From Bacillota bacterium (GTDB lineage Bacteria > Bacillota_I > Bacilli_A > RF39 > UBA660): a DNA stretch of 64,000 nucleotides. The notes below the pieces were generated by a model. The model made no database searches, had not been told where the DNA came from, and saw only the letters and a program-made list of their open reading frames with translations. Positions 25,097-34,001 of this stretch are shown piece after piece. A program made the position numbers and the translations under genes. Every line of letters starts with the position of its first letter. Within the stretch, counting starts at the first letter, position 1. Location: assembly GCA_015059245.1 (NCBI GenBank), contig SVAU01000009.1:14894-78893 (forward strand), read 5' to 3'.

Positions 25097-25680
25097 TGTG
25101 GATTAAATAGTTTTGCTAATTTAGATTGTTTTTTTTGTGGTTGAATAGGAATAGTTGGTGATTCTAGAGTTTTATTTAATTCATGTTCTAATATCCAAAT
25201 GCGACGGAAAAATTCAGTAAATTCTTGATAGAATGTTTCATATTCAGAACCACTTGTTCTAATTCTAATAGCATTAGTAATATGATTACTAACTGTTTTG
25301 TCTTTAGTTATAGTAATTGTTATTTTATAATCTTCATATTGTAAAGTTAATACATTATCTGTACCTGAATCAGAGTGCCATATAATTGTTTTACTTGCTA
25401 AGTTAATAAAGTCTTTAGGCAATCTATTAAATGTATCATCTTGATATCCTTCTAAAATATATTTACCTATAATAGATTTCATTAATGATTCAAATACTTG
25501 ATATGTTTGCCATTCATGATAATTTCTAGAAGATAATCTTAGAGTAATAGAGGTTTCTTCTTTATTTGTACTAAACCATATATCATCATCTAAAGCTTTA
25601 TTTATAGATATTGCTTCATTATCTTTTGATAGTATTAATGAGTTATTCGATCTTTTTATATTAAATTCTTGTGATTCCAT
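25084..25680 (-). CDS. Hypothetical protein
   Basis: 198 residues from the ATG at 25680. The upstream in-frame ATG lies within the GGAGGA ribosome binding site, so the second ATG is preferred. The strand-rich sequence alternates polar and hydrophobic residues (SITLRLSSRNYHEW, NVLTLQYEDYKITITITK), suggesting a beta-sandwich, and the C-terminus is basic (QKKQSKLAKLF). There is no signal peptide. Family not recognised. Confidence 0.7.
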   Translation of the reverse strand: MESQEFNIKRSNNSLILSKDNEAISINKALDDDIWFSTNKEETSITLRLSSRNYHEWQTYQVFESLMKSIIGKYILEGYQDDTFNRLPKDFINLASKTIIWHSDSGTDNVLTLQYEDYKITITITKDKTVSNHITNAIRIRTSGSEYETFYQEFTEFFRRIWILEHELNKTLESPTIPIQPQKKQSKLAKLFNPQKKN

Positions 25681-25740
25681 ATATTCCTCCATAAGTAAGT
25701 ATTATTCTAGCAAATATAGTTTGTTGTTACTAGTTTAAAT

Positions 25741-25768
25741 TTTACAAAATATGAAATATGAGTATAAT
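25741..25768 (+). promoter_or_regulatory. Promoter
   Basis: TTTACA (25741-25746), 16-base spacer, TATAAT (25763-25768). The downstream ribosome binding site is GAAAGGGGG. Confidence 0.65.
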
Positions 25769-25795
25769 AAGTGTACTTAAGAAAGGGGGATAATT

Positions 25796-27607
25796 ATGAA
25801 TCTATATACTTTAGATTTTAGTGAGAATAAAAATGATATCTTAGATGCTTTAATAGAAGTATATGGAGATGATTATTCTAAACTTATAACTGAAAGATTT
25901 AATTTAATTTATTTTACACCATATGTTAATTATGAAGGCATTAACTCTTATTATAGATTTTTAATTGGATGTAAATCTAGAGAATTATCTTTAAAGATGT
26001 TAAATGTAGTAGGAGTTAATGTTGATAAATATAATGTTAGTAACTATGCTGATGAATTTAATGAAGATTTAAAAAATATTTGTGAAAAGTTAATTGGTGG
26101 GTCTTATTCTTTTGAACCTTTATTTAGTGATACACCTTATGGATTTAGATCTTTTATAAGTAAGTATAATACTGGATATTCAGATGATTATATAATAGAA
26201 CAAAAGATACTTTTTATAAATGAATTAAAGAATGATGATTTTGGAATTATTACATGTGATAATTATGAAGAATTTACTAAGACTGATGAATATAAAAGAA
26301 TAGAAGCAATAGCTATTTATTATAGTGGAGTTTATGATTCTTTATTAGATACAATGAATAAATATATTGAAACAATAAAAGAATATAATGATTTTTATAA
26401 GAAAGAATTAGAAAGAAAAAGAGCATTATTTGAAAAGAAAAGAATAGAATTATTTAGAACTTTAAAACGTGGTTTAAGAGGAAGAATAAAGGATTATATT
26501 AATTCATTAGATAGTGAAGAAGAACAAGCTAAAGCGTTATTATCTAGTAATGTAGAATATACTAGTGATATAGAATATTTTTCTGATGAATATGAAAGTA
26601 AACTTAATGATCCTAATGTAGAGGAACATAATAAAAAATGGATATATTCTTGTAGAATGAAATTCTTTAAGAGTATGGGATTAGATATAGATCCATGGGG
26701 TGATAACTATAATGAAGTTATCCAAAGAGAAGATGTAAAGAGTTTAATTGTTTATTCAGTATTTGCTAATGAGATTACTAGATTAAGAAAGTTATATTTA
26801 GAAGAAGCACAAAAAGAATTTATTTTAACTAGTAAAGAATATAAGGATGCTTGTGGATATTTTGCTGATAATGAAGGTAATAGAAATGCTATTTATAATA
26901 TAATGTCTAAGTTACAAGTATGTGTTAATGGTGGTCATAATCAAGATTTAAAATTTATACCTTTAGTTTACTATACTATTAGAGGATGGCAATGTGGATG
27001 TATGGATTATGTTTTATTACATGAAATAGTACATGCAATAGAATGTGTATCTTTAAAGAATATGGAACACGGTTGTGGGTTTGAACCTAATATAGATAAT
27101 CCTGAATATAGTACTAAAGATCATCATGATAAAAAAAGAAAATATGAAAGATTAAATGAAGTAATGACAGACTTTTTAGCTATAGAAGTATGTGAAGTGT
27201 TACATAAAAAAGATATATATTTATTAGATGATAAATTATTAACTTTAACTGATATAGATAGTTTTAATACTAGTAAAATATTAAAAGATTTATTAAGAAG
27301 ATTTTATAGAAAATATAGAAAATATATACTAGAAGCGAGATTAAAAGGAGATTTAACTTGTCTTACTGACTATATAGGTGAAGATAATTTTGAAGAACTA
27401 AATGATATTATAGATACTATTGATGTATTAATAGAAAAAGGATTATCAGATAAATTGAGAGATAATAAGGAAGATGATCCATTAGTTATTGAATATAATA
27501 ATCTTTGTAATAGATTAAAAGAAGTATATAGACGTATGGATGATACTTTTGAAGATAGAATGAATTCTTATTCTGGTTATTGGTATAAGAAAAGAAGATT
27601 TAAATAA
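25796..27607 (+). CDS. Predicted zinc metallopeptidase-like protein (HExxH...E)
   Basis: 603 residues with no signal peptide or membrane segment. The core is LLHEIVHAIECVS, giving H409, E410 and H413. It is followed 42 residues later by ERLNEVMTDFLA, where E455 fits the third zinc ligand of gluzincin-type metallopeptidases (NExxT[DE] pattern). The N-terminal 400 residues are charged and partly coiled (KKELERKRALFEKKR near 200), possibly a substrate or targeting module. No family name comes to mind. The start follows GAAAGGGGG with a clear promoter. A terminator follows, so it is monocistronic. Confidence 0.65.
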   Translation: MNLYTLDFSENKNDILDALIEVYGDDYSKLITERFNLIYFTPYVNYEGINSYYRFLIGCKSRELSLKMLNVVGVNVDKYNVSNYADEFNEDLKNICEKLIGGSYSFEPLFSDTPYGFRSFISKYNTGYSDDYIIEQKILFINELKNDDFGIITCDNYEEFTKTDEYKRIEAIAIYYSGVYDSLLDTMNKYIETIKEYNDFYKKELERKRALFEKKRIELFRTLKRGLRGRIKDYINSLDSEEEQAKALLSSNVEYTSDIEYFSDEYESKLNDPNVEEHNKKWIYSCRMKFFKSMGLDIDPWGDNYNEVIQREDVKSLIVYSVFANEITRLRKLYLEEAQKEFILTSKEYKDACGYFADNEGNRNAIYNIMSKLQVCVNGGHNQDLKFIPLVYYTIRGWQCGCMDYVLLHEIVHAIECVSLKNMEHGCGFEPNIDNPEYSTKDHHDKKRKYERLNEVMTDFLAIEVCEVLHKKDIYLLDDKLLTLTDIDSFNTSKILKDLLRRFYRKYRKYILEARLKGDLTCLTDYIGEDNFEELNDIIDTIDVLIEKGLSDKLRDNKEDDPLVIEYNNLCNRLKEVYRRMDDTFEDRMNSYSGYWYKKRRFK

Positions 27608-27633
27608 AAACTATGTATAGCATAGTTTTTTTT
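27606..27633 (+). terminator. Intrinsic terminator
   Basis: Stem AAAAACTATG / CATAGTTTTT with a TATAG loop. Confidence 0.85.
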
Positions 27634-27694
27634 ATTACATTGATAAATATTATAATTTTTGGTATTATTATAGATGATAATAGGAGATGTATGT

Positions 27695-27949
27695 ATGAAC
27701 GAAGAAAGAGAATTTGTAGAAATAGTTAATGCTGATGGTAGTATTGATACTGTAGAATTTATTGGTACTATAAATTCTAAAAGAGATGATAAAGTATATG
27801 CGTTATTAACTGATGATGATGTAATAGGTGATGAAGTTAATGTTACTTTTGGACGTATATATAAAGAAGATGGAAAAGAATATATAGATTATTTAACTGA
27901 TGATGAAGAAATAGATTATGTTAATTCTTTATTAGATGAATTAGAGTAG
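27695..27949 (+). CDS. DUF1292-like small acidic protein
   Basis: 84 residues from ATG 27695; TAGGAG at 27681 makes the longer frame from 27674 unlikely. The sequence FVEIVNADGSIDTVEFIGTI, then VYALLTDDD, then GRIYKEDGKEYIDYLTDDEE, fits the DUF1292 pattern (short strands ending in an acidic helix), a common small Bacillota protein of unknown role. It is followed after eight bases by a large coiled-coil protein gene. Confidence 0.65.
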   Translation: MNEEREFVEIVNADGSIDTVEFIGTINSKRDDKVYALLTDDDVIGDEVNVTFGRIYKEDGKEYIDYLTDDEEIDYVNSLLDELE

Positions 27950-27957
27950 GTGAAGTT

Positions 27958-29829
27958 ATGGCTCGTTATAGAAATGATAAAAATGAAACATTATCTGCTA
28001 CACAAATAGTTGATAGATTTGGTATAGGATATTACGAATTACAAATAGGTTGGTTACAATCAAGAATTAGCAATATTAGATCTGGTAATGGAGATTGTGC
28101 TGATGGAGTAGTTTATGAAAGTAAAGATAGTTTAAAAACATCTCGAGATAGAGAAAGAGCAATTGATAAATTAAGAAAGAAAATTGAAGATCATAAGAAA
28201 ATTATTGCTGAGATTAATGAAGCAATTAGAACAGTAAATCATGGGATGATAGTACTTCGTAAAGCTGAAGAAACACATGCTTTAATAGGTGCATTAAGTG
28301 ATGATTTAAGATATTGTTTCCGTAAATTTACTACGAATGAAAAAACAGGTGAACGTTATCCAATACCTTCTGATACATACGATGCAATTTTTGTAAATAA
28401 AATGTTTGAAAATGCGAAAAGCAAATATAGAAGACTGTGGTCTAAAGAATATAAGAAAACTAATGCACAAACTAGAAAAGTAAAAAAAGATATCTACAAG
28501 AAGTTAAAGAAAGTCAGTGGTCGCCGAATGGTTGATATGGGTGATGACTATGGCTATGGACATTCTAGAGATATATATGATTATTCTGGATTAAATTTCA
28601 CTTTAAAAGAAAACAATAAATCATTAAAAGGATTTGGTGATTCATTAGCTGCTGATATGCGTAGTGAACTAGACTATTGGGATCGTGAAAACTTAAGTAC
28701 TCTTGGAGTAGAAGTAGATAAAATAAAAAGAGCACATGATATATCTGATGGAGAAGAAAGATTATTTGATGAATTTGGTCCTATTCTTAAATCAATGGAA
28801 TACTTAGCTAGTGAATATAGTATTCAAAAAAGATTTAAAACATTTTATTTCTTAAGAGAAGATATTAAAGAAGTAGATAAACTATCTAGAGAAGTAGAAT
28901 GTTTAGATTTAATAATTGATGCTTATGATAATAGTGCAATTAAAGATACTGATTTATTTAAGGAATTAGTAGAAATATATCGTAAACAAAATAAGAAATT
29001 AAATAATCTAACTAGAAAAGTTAGAGAAGTATACCAAAGATCTGGTATGAAAGAGTATATTGAAATAGAACAAAAATTACGAGATTTACATCATAAAGCC
29101 GGTGGATTAAGATATCAATTATCTATTAGTGAAGAAAGGTTAGGATATAGCGATCCTGAAACTAGAAAATTAAATGATATGTATTTTGGTGCTAGATCAG
29201 AAATGTTAAGTATTGTACTTAAATATCCTGAATTAAATAGACCTGAATATGGAATTGATTTAACTAAATATGATAAAAAAGGTAGATATATTGGGGAAGA
29301 ACCTGAGCATAAACAAATACCTGAAAATAGTGGTAAACCAGTTAAAGTAGAGGAAGAAGAACCATTTGTTCCTACTGTAGTAGTTACTGAAGAAGAATTA
29401 AGACGTGATTTAGGTATTGAAGATGAAACTCCAAAACAAAATCCAAGAAAAGCTTGGGAAGTAGCTGACGAATCTCCAGTAGATGAAAATAATTTTGAAA
29501 TACCAGAAAATCTAACTTCAATGAGAACTGCTTATTATAGTAGATATATGGTAGAAAAAGTTAAAGGTTCTGAATTAGGTAAAATGAAATTCTCTGAATA
29601 TCTAGAAAATGTTGCTCCTGAATTAGAAGAACTAATTGAGATAGAAAAAAGAAGAGAAAATAGAGCTAAGAACGTATTTAAATTATATGTACAATATTTA
29701 GCTTCTTTAGAAGATAAGAGTCAAGCAATGAGATTTAGTGAATTTGCTAGATTAAGACATGGATTAAATGAAGATGATTTACCATATGAATATACTGATG
29801 AAGAAGTTAAGAAGAGATTAAGCCTATGA
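27958..29829 (+). CDS. Large charged coiled-coil protein, unknown function
   Basis: 623 residues, highly charged and mostly helical, without membrane segments. Coiled-coil stretches are evident near 60-100 and 290-400. The C-terminus (about 515-605) seems to hold two related helical units: YYSRYMVEKV...MKFSEYL and VFKLYVQYL...MRFSEFA, i.e. an internal duplication ending in the motif (K/R)FSE(Y/F). More CGT codons occur here than in neighbours. It ends in TGA, one of only two TGA stops in the window, overlapped by the ATG of the next gene (ATGA). Confidence 0.7.
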   Translation: MARYRNDKNETLSATQIVDRFGIGYYELQIGWLQSRISNIRSGNGDCADGVVYESKDSLKTSRDRERAIDKLRKKIEDHKKIIAEINEAIRTVNHGMIVLRKAEETHALIGALSDDLRYCFRKFTTNEKTGERYPIPSDTYDAIFVNKMFENAKSKYRRLWSKEYKKTNAQTRKVKKDIYKKLKKVSGRRMVDMGDDYGYGHSRDIYDYSGLNFTLKENNKSLKGFGDSLAADMRSELDYWDRENLSTLGVEVDKIKRAHDISDGEERLFDEFGPILKSMEYLASEYSIQKRFKTFYFLREDIKEVDKLSREVECLDLIIDAYDNSAIKDTDLFKELVEIYRKQNKKLNNLTRKVREVYQRSGMKEYIEIEQKLRDLHHKAGGLRYQLSISEERLGYSDPETRKLNDMYFGARSEMLSIVLKYPELNRPEYGIDLTKYDKKGRYIGEEPEHKQIPENSGKPVKVEEEEPFVPTVVVTEEELRRDLGIEDETPKQNPRKAWEVADESPVDENNFEIPENLTSMRTAYYSRYMVEKVKGSELGKMKFSEYLENVAPELEELIEIEKRRENRAKNVFKLYVQYLASLEDKSQAMRFSEFARLRHGLNEDDLPYEYTDEEVKKRLSL

Positions 29830-30017
29830 TAGAAGAAACTAGAAATAAGATTAATCTTGAATTAAGAAAAGCTTTATACTTAATAGATATTATTGATGGA
29901 GATAAACATGAATATCCTGATTATGATAAAGAATTAACTGAAGAAGAATTTTTAGAACAACAATTGTTATTAGCTACTGAGATAAGAGATAGATTACAAA
30001 GAATTTTTCAAAATTAA
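29826..30017 (+). CDS. Small hypothetical protein coupled to the coiled-coil gene
   Basis: 63 residues, helical and acidic. Its ATG overlaps the TGA of the preceding gene, which implies translational coupling and a possible complex with the large coiled-coil protein. No known family. Confidence 0.65.
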   Translation: MIEETRNKINLELRKALYLIDIIDGDKHEYPDYDKELTEEEFLEQQLLLATEIRDRLQRIFQN

Positions 30018-30044
30018 AAAGAGTTTATTAAAACTCTTTTTTTA
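30016..30044. terminator. Bidirectional intrinsic terminator
   Basis: Stem AAAGAGTTT / AAACTCTTT between convergent genes. Confidence 0.85.
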
Positions 30045-30935
30045 GTTATTTAAATTATAAAGTATATTGTTTATATCATTTAATGTAAGATTTATATCTT
30101 CATTTATTAAACCTACTATAGGATGAATACTATCAAAGTTATGAAAGTCAGAACCAATAGTAGTAATTATGTTTAATTGTTTAGCATAGTTATTCCATTT
30201 ATCTATATCATTTATTTTATTGTTATTTCTATCAATATAAATATAATTTGATTCAATACCATCGGCTTTCATATCTTTTATTATATCTATTATTTCTTCA
30301 TCAGTTAGATTATCTTCATATGTATATGCTACTGGATGAGCTAGTATTACTTTACCTTTAGCTTCTCTAATAAGAGTAGCTGCTTCAGTAGGTGTTATTG
30401 ATTCTTTCTTAACATATGCAGGACAGTTTTCATTCATTATTGTTTCTATGAATTCTCCTTTAGAAGGAATATGTCCAAAGTTGGATAGTAATACTTTTTC
30501 ATTTTCTTTATTAGATATAACATCTAGAGAGATATGTGCTTTTGTTACTGCTTCTATCTTGTCTAGTTCACTAGTATTAACTATGTATCCTAATTCATTT
30601 AGTTTTTTTGCTACATTGAATAGATAGTCATGTCTAGCATTTCTTAATTTAGATAATTGTTCAATTAACTTTTTATTTTTTATATCAAAATTGTAACCTA
30701 AAACATGGATACCTGCTTTATTTATTTTAGTAGATATTTCTACTGCAGGAATTATATTTATATTATTCTTTTTTGCATAGTTAAATAAATCTTTTGTATA
30801 GGCATCTATAGTATCATGATCTGCAATAGCTATTGTATGTACATTATTTTTTATTGCTTCGTCAATTATTTCTTTAGGAGTGAGTGCTCCATCAGATATA
30901 TTGGTATGTATATGTAAATCTATTATTTTTTCCAT
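30042..30935 (-). CDS. PHP-domain phosphoesterase (nucleoside bisphosphate phosphatase-like)
   Basis: 297 residues from the ATG at 30935, with AAAGGA seven bases upstream; the longer frame to 30959 starts inside the upstream gene. PHP metal-binding motifs are intact: DLHIHTNISDG, ADHDT, IPAVEIS, VILAHP and GSDFH. This is the TrpH/YciV (RNase AM) branch, which removes phosphate from 3',5'-nucleoside bisphosphates or trims short RNAs. The substrate here is inference. The start overlaps the last 13 bases of the upstream gene, so the two are coupled. Confidence 0.88.
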   Translation of the reverse strand: MEKIIDLHIHTNISDGALTPKEIIDEAIKNNVHTIAIADHDTIDAYTKDLFNYAKKNNINIIPAVEISTKINKAGIHVLGYNFDIKNKKLIEQLSKLRNARHDYLFNVAKKLNELGYIVNTSELDKIEAVTKAHISLDVISNKENEKVLLSNFGHIPSKGEFIETIMNENCPAYVKKESITPTEAATLIREAKGKVILAHPVAYTYEDNLTDEEIIDIIKDMKADGIESNYIYIDRNNNKINDIDKWNNYAKQLNIITTIGSDFHNFDSIHPIVGLINEDINLTLNDINNILYNLNN

Positions 30936-31882
30936 GATTGTATCCTTTCTTTGAAACATAGTTGTAACTGTTTTGTTTCTTGTCTACGAACTACTGAATC
31001 AGGTCCACTAGATAACATTATTTCATATAGTTCATCTATTGTATAGGTTTTTGCTAATATTTTTCTTGTTTCTTCTAAAGCAGCTTTTAATGTTGGTTCG
31101 AAATTAAAGTCAGTTAGGCTTAGAAGAAAATCTTGAACAAAATTGTACGGTTCGTCATCTTGTTGCCATTTTTTTCTTAAGGAGAAAGGGTGAATAGGTA
31201 GATAAGGTACTTTACCAGTTTTTTTAGCTTCTAGAAGTACTTGGGGAAGTTGTTCTATCAGTTTAATAAATGTTTCATAATCTATGATGTGTGTATCTAA
31301 TGGCAACCATTTATTTGGCATTATACCTCTTTTTATATCTTCTACTATTTCACCAACTTCTTCGATAGTATGAACAGGATCGATATCAGAAGGAATCATA
31401 TTGTGCTCTTGAAATAGTTGTGTTAATAATCTTTTTGTTTCTTCTACTTGGTCTTTGTTGCAAACAATCCATAAGTCGATATCTGGTAACCTGTTAATTA
31501 GTTTTCTTGGTTTTAGGGAATCATCCATTTTGCGACAAGTTTTACAAATGGTTTTTAAGTCAGGCATTTTAGTTCCATTTTCACTTAAGCAATGTGCACA
31601 TGTCCAATTAGAATATTTACAACCTGCAGCAGCACTAATAAGTTCATTATTATATCTTAATTGTTCATCAATTATAGGAAGGTCTCCTTTTAAGTGAGGA
31701 CCTAATGCATAGAAAGGATAACCAGTACCAAATGTACCTTTTTTACCAATTATATGCGCAGTTATTTCATGATATTTTTTGATGTTTTTTATTAAATATT
31801 CTTTCTTAAGTTGTGTGTTTGTTTTTTCGAATTCAGATGATATGTCGGCTGTTAATGCGCAAAAATTGATTGATCTTTCCAT
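30923..31882 (-). CDS. Hypothetical zinc-binding protein
   Basis: 319 residues. A Cys cluster CAHC...CKTC (about 95-120) predicts a zinc site. After it, LINRLPDIDLWIVC carries a D-x-D on a strand, loosely like the nucleotidyltransferase fold, but the usual G-S loop is missing. There is no membrane segment. The AAAGGGGG ribosome binding site precedes the ATG. It overlaps the PHP phosphoesterase gene downstream, so the two are co-expressed and a shared role in RNA or nucleotide processing is conceivable. I cannot name the family. Confidence 0.65.
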   Translation of the reverse strand: MERSINFCALTADISSEFEKTNTQLKKEYLIKNIKKYHEITAHIIGKKGTFGTGYPFYALGPHLKGDLPIIDEQLRYNNELISAAAGCKYSNWTCAHCLSENGTKMPDLKTICKTCRKMDDSLKPRKLINRLPDIDLWIVCNKDQVEETKRLLTQLFQEHNMIPSDIDPVHTIEEVGEIVEDIKRGIMPNKWLPLDTHIIDYETFIKLIEQLPQVLLEAKKTGKVPYLPIHPFSLRKKWQQDDEPYNFVQDFLLSLTDFNFEPTLKAALEETRKILAKTYTIDELYEIMLSSGPDSVVRRQETKQLQLCFKERIQSWKK

Positions 31883-32023
31883 ATTAAATCCCCCTTTATA
31901 AGTAGTATGTTAACACCTATATAACTGGGGATAGATATATTATAATTTTATGTATAATTAAGTTATATTTTTATTAAAAATATATAATTAAATTTTATTG
32001 TTTCTATAAATAATATTTATTAT

Positions 32024-32050
32024 TCAACTTGTAGTTGAGAAGATTCAACT
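32024..32050. promoter_or_regulatory. Possible regulator-binding half-sites upstream of the lipoprotein operon
   Basis: TCAACT (32024-32029) and AGTTGA (32033-32038) form an inverted repeat. A third TCAACT lies at 32045-32050, exactly 21 bases (two helical turns) from the first. TATAAT of the downstream promoter is at 32083-32088, so the sites sit where an activator would bind. Confidence 0.4.
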
Positions 32051-32111
32051 TTAATTTTATTTTATTGTTTAAAATTTTTATGTATAATTAAGATATGAAG
32101 GAGATGAAAAT

Positions 32112-32777
32112 ATGAAAGTTAAGAAATTATTATTAGTTATTTTATTATCTTTAGTATTATGTGGCTGTGATTTTAATAAAGATAAAGAATTAGAATTACC
32201 TAAACCACAAGTAAGTGAAGGTGTAAGAGGGGACTTAGGTATTGATGCTAATGTTAATGAAGCTTCATTAGATAAATACTTAGGAAGAAAAGATGCAGTT
32301 TATAGAGATATGAGAATGTTAATAGATCCTGCCACTTATGAAAATATAGGTGGAGATGCTTATCTATCAGGATTTGTTAAAGGATTCGAAGTAGTTCCAC
32401 TACCATATTTAGTAAATGTAACTGGATTACCTGAAGCAGTAGGTACTACTTATAAAGGAAAAACATTATTTACTGAAAAAGATGGTAAATACACTGCTAA
32501 TTATGAAGAAAGTATGGAAGTTTTAGAATACTTATTCCCAAAAGATAAAACTATATTCCTAATGTGTGGTGGCGGTGGATACGCTGGTATGACAAAAGGT
32601 ATGTTAGTTGCTTTAGGTTGGGATGCAGATAAAATTTATAATACTGGTGGATATTGGTATTATGAAGGTGCTAATAAAGTAATAGTAAAAAATGACAAAC
32701 ATAAAAAAGTAACTTATGATTTCTGGAAAGTTCCATATCATGATATTGATTTTACTCAATTACATGAGGTTAAATAA
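32112..32777 (+). CDS. Rhodanese-domain lipoprotein
   Basis: 221 residues with a lipoprotein signal (VILLSLVLCGC; Cys19 likely lipidated). After a short linker, YRDMRMLIDPATYENIGGDAYLSGF matches the rhodanese substrate-entry region. IFLMCGGGGYAGMTKGMLVALGW supplies the active-site Cys loop, and YNTGGYWYYEG completes the fold. It would face outward on the membrane and transfer sulfane sulfur or act on thiols. A thioredoxin-like lipoprotein gene overlaps its stop codon by one base, giving a two-gene extracytoplasmic redox operon. Confidence 0.85.
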   Translation: MKVKKLLLVILLSLVLCGCDFNKDKELELPKPQVSEGVRGDLGIDANVNEASLDKYLGRKDAVYRDMRMLIDPATYENIGGDAYLSGFVKGFEVVPLPYLVNVTGLPEAVGTTYKGKTLFTEKDGKYTANYEESMEVLEYLFPKDKTIFLMCGGGGYAGMTKGMLVALGWDADKIYNTGGYWYYEGANKVIVKNDKHKKVTYDFWKVPYHDIDFTQLHEVK

Positions 32778-33220
32778 TGAAGAAAAAAATATTAGTACTT
32801 GTTGTAATGGTATTAATGTTAATTGGGTGTGGAAATAAAAAATTTTATTTAGAGGATAAGTACTATGAAAAAGGAGTTATTACTGAAATAACTTTAGATG
32901 AACTTAATAAATTAGAAAAAGAAGAAAAAAGTTTTATGGTATTTGTTTACTTACCTGGATGTACATCATGTGCTCAGTTTAGAAGTGTTTTAGATAAATT
33001 TATAGAAACTCATAAATTAGAATTCTATACAATATCTATTGGTGATATATCTGGTACTGAAATAAGAGAACATGTAGAGTTTGCACCATCATTAGTACTA
33101 TTCAATAAAGGTAAAATAGTTGATGCACTAGATGCTACTAGTGATAAAGATAAACCAGCTTTAACTACTGAAAGTGGTTTAATTGAATGGTTAGAAGATT
33201 ATATTTATTTAACAAAATAA
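32777..33220 (+). CDS. Thioredoxin-like lipoprotein with CTSC motif
   Basis: 147 residues. The lipobox LMLIGC ends the signal (Cys18). The thioredoxin-like core has FMVFVYLPGCTSCAQFRSVL with the CxxC pair, and FAPSLVLFNKGK where the cis-Pro loop lies. The CxxC sequence CTSC is unusual compared with CGPC. It is translated together with the rhodanese lipoprotein. A likely role is reducing or passing sulfur from the partner on the outer face of the membrane; this is inference. Confidence 0.85.
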   Translation: MKKKILVLVVMVLMLIGCGNKKFYLEDKYYEKGVITEITLDELNKLEKEEKSFMVFVYLPGCTSCAQFRSVLDKFIETHKLEFYTISIGDISGTEIREHVEFAPSLVLFNKGKIVDALDATSDKDKPALTTESGLIEWLEDYIYLTK

Positions 33221-33248
33221 AAAGATTACGATTGTAATCTTTTTTTTA
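33221..33248. terminator. Bidirectional intrinsic terminator
   Basis: Stem AAAGATTAC / GTAATCTTT, T's on the plus side and A's on the other, between convergent genes. Confidence 0.85.
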
Positions 33249-33899
33249 TCCTTTATATTCAGTATTATATCCAGGATTTTCTTTTGGACGATATGCATTT
33301 GGGAATTCAATATCAGTTTGAATATCCATTACTATTTTTTGAATTCTTGGATAAATATCCATCGGATTTTCAATATCTAGTATAGCTGCATTAATATTCA
33401 TACCATTTTTATTTGAATGTATGTTGTATCCCATATCGAATCTAATATCTCCAACACCTAACATTTTATCAATAAGACCTACATGTAAGTTAACATTTTT
33501 AATATCTTTATAATAAATAGATTGGAAGTTAGCAGCAAATAGACCATTTTGAATAATGATTCTTCTATCAGTTACATAATATTTAGTATTTTGCCATTTT
33601 TTATTAGCAGTAAGAACTTGATATAACCAAATCCATACTGGCATTAAGTGTAGCGCAAAGAATGGAATTAAGAATAGTAACATTCCAGCCATTTCTCCTT
33701 CTTCTTTCATACCACTTGTGAATCCCATAATGAAACCGCTATCTATTAATAACCAAATAATTGCTATTGGTGCCATACCTATAATTTGATTTATGATGAA
33801 TGCTTTCTTTTTAGGTTTACCGCTCCATAATTCTTTTTCCCCTGACACCAACGGATTAGTTTCAATTGGTGCATAATCTACTTTATCGTATTTAGACAT
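33246..33899 (-). CDS. Membrane protein with bacterial PH (bPH2/DUF304-like) domain
   Basis: 217 residues. GEKELWSGKPKKKAFIINQI precedes two membrane helices (about 35-57 and 72-95). The following YYVTDRRIIIQNGLF...IYYKDIKNVNLHVGLIDKMLGVGDI is the typical DUF304 bacterial PH domain. Function is unknown; related proteins (YdbS/YdbT) act in membrane stress. The ribosome binding site is AAGGAGG. The C-terminal tail is Pro/Asn-rich. Confidence 0.8.
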   Translation of the reverse strand: MSKYDKVDYAPIETNPLVSGEKELWSGKPKKKAFIINQIIGMAPIAIIWLLIDSGFIMGFTSGMKEEGEMAGMLLFLIPFFALHLMPVWIWLYQVLTANKKWQNTKYYVTDRRIIIQNGLFAANFQSIYYKDIKNVNLHVGLIDKMLGVGDIRFDMGYNIHSNKNGMNINAAILDIENPMDIYPRIQKIVMDIQTDIEFPNAYRPKENPGYNTEYKG

Positions 33900-34001
33900 T
33901 TTTATTCCTCCTTATATTAAAATTATACTTTTATTATTTTATGTAGTCAATTAAGAATGGCGGTGTTATAATAATGGCGTAAAGATTGGGGATAATTTGG
34001 A

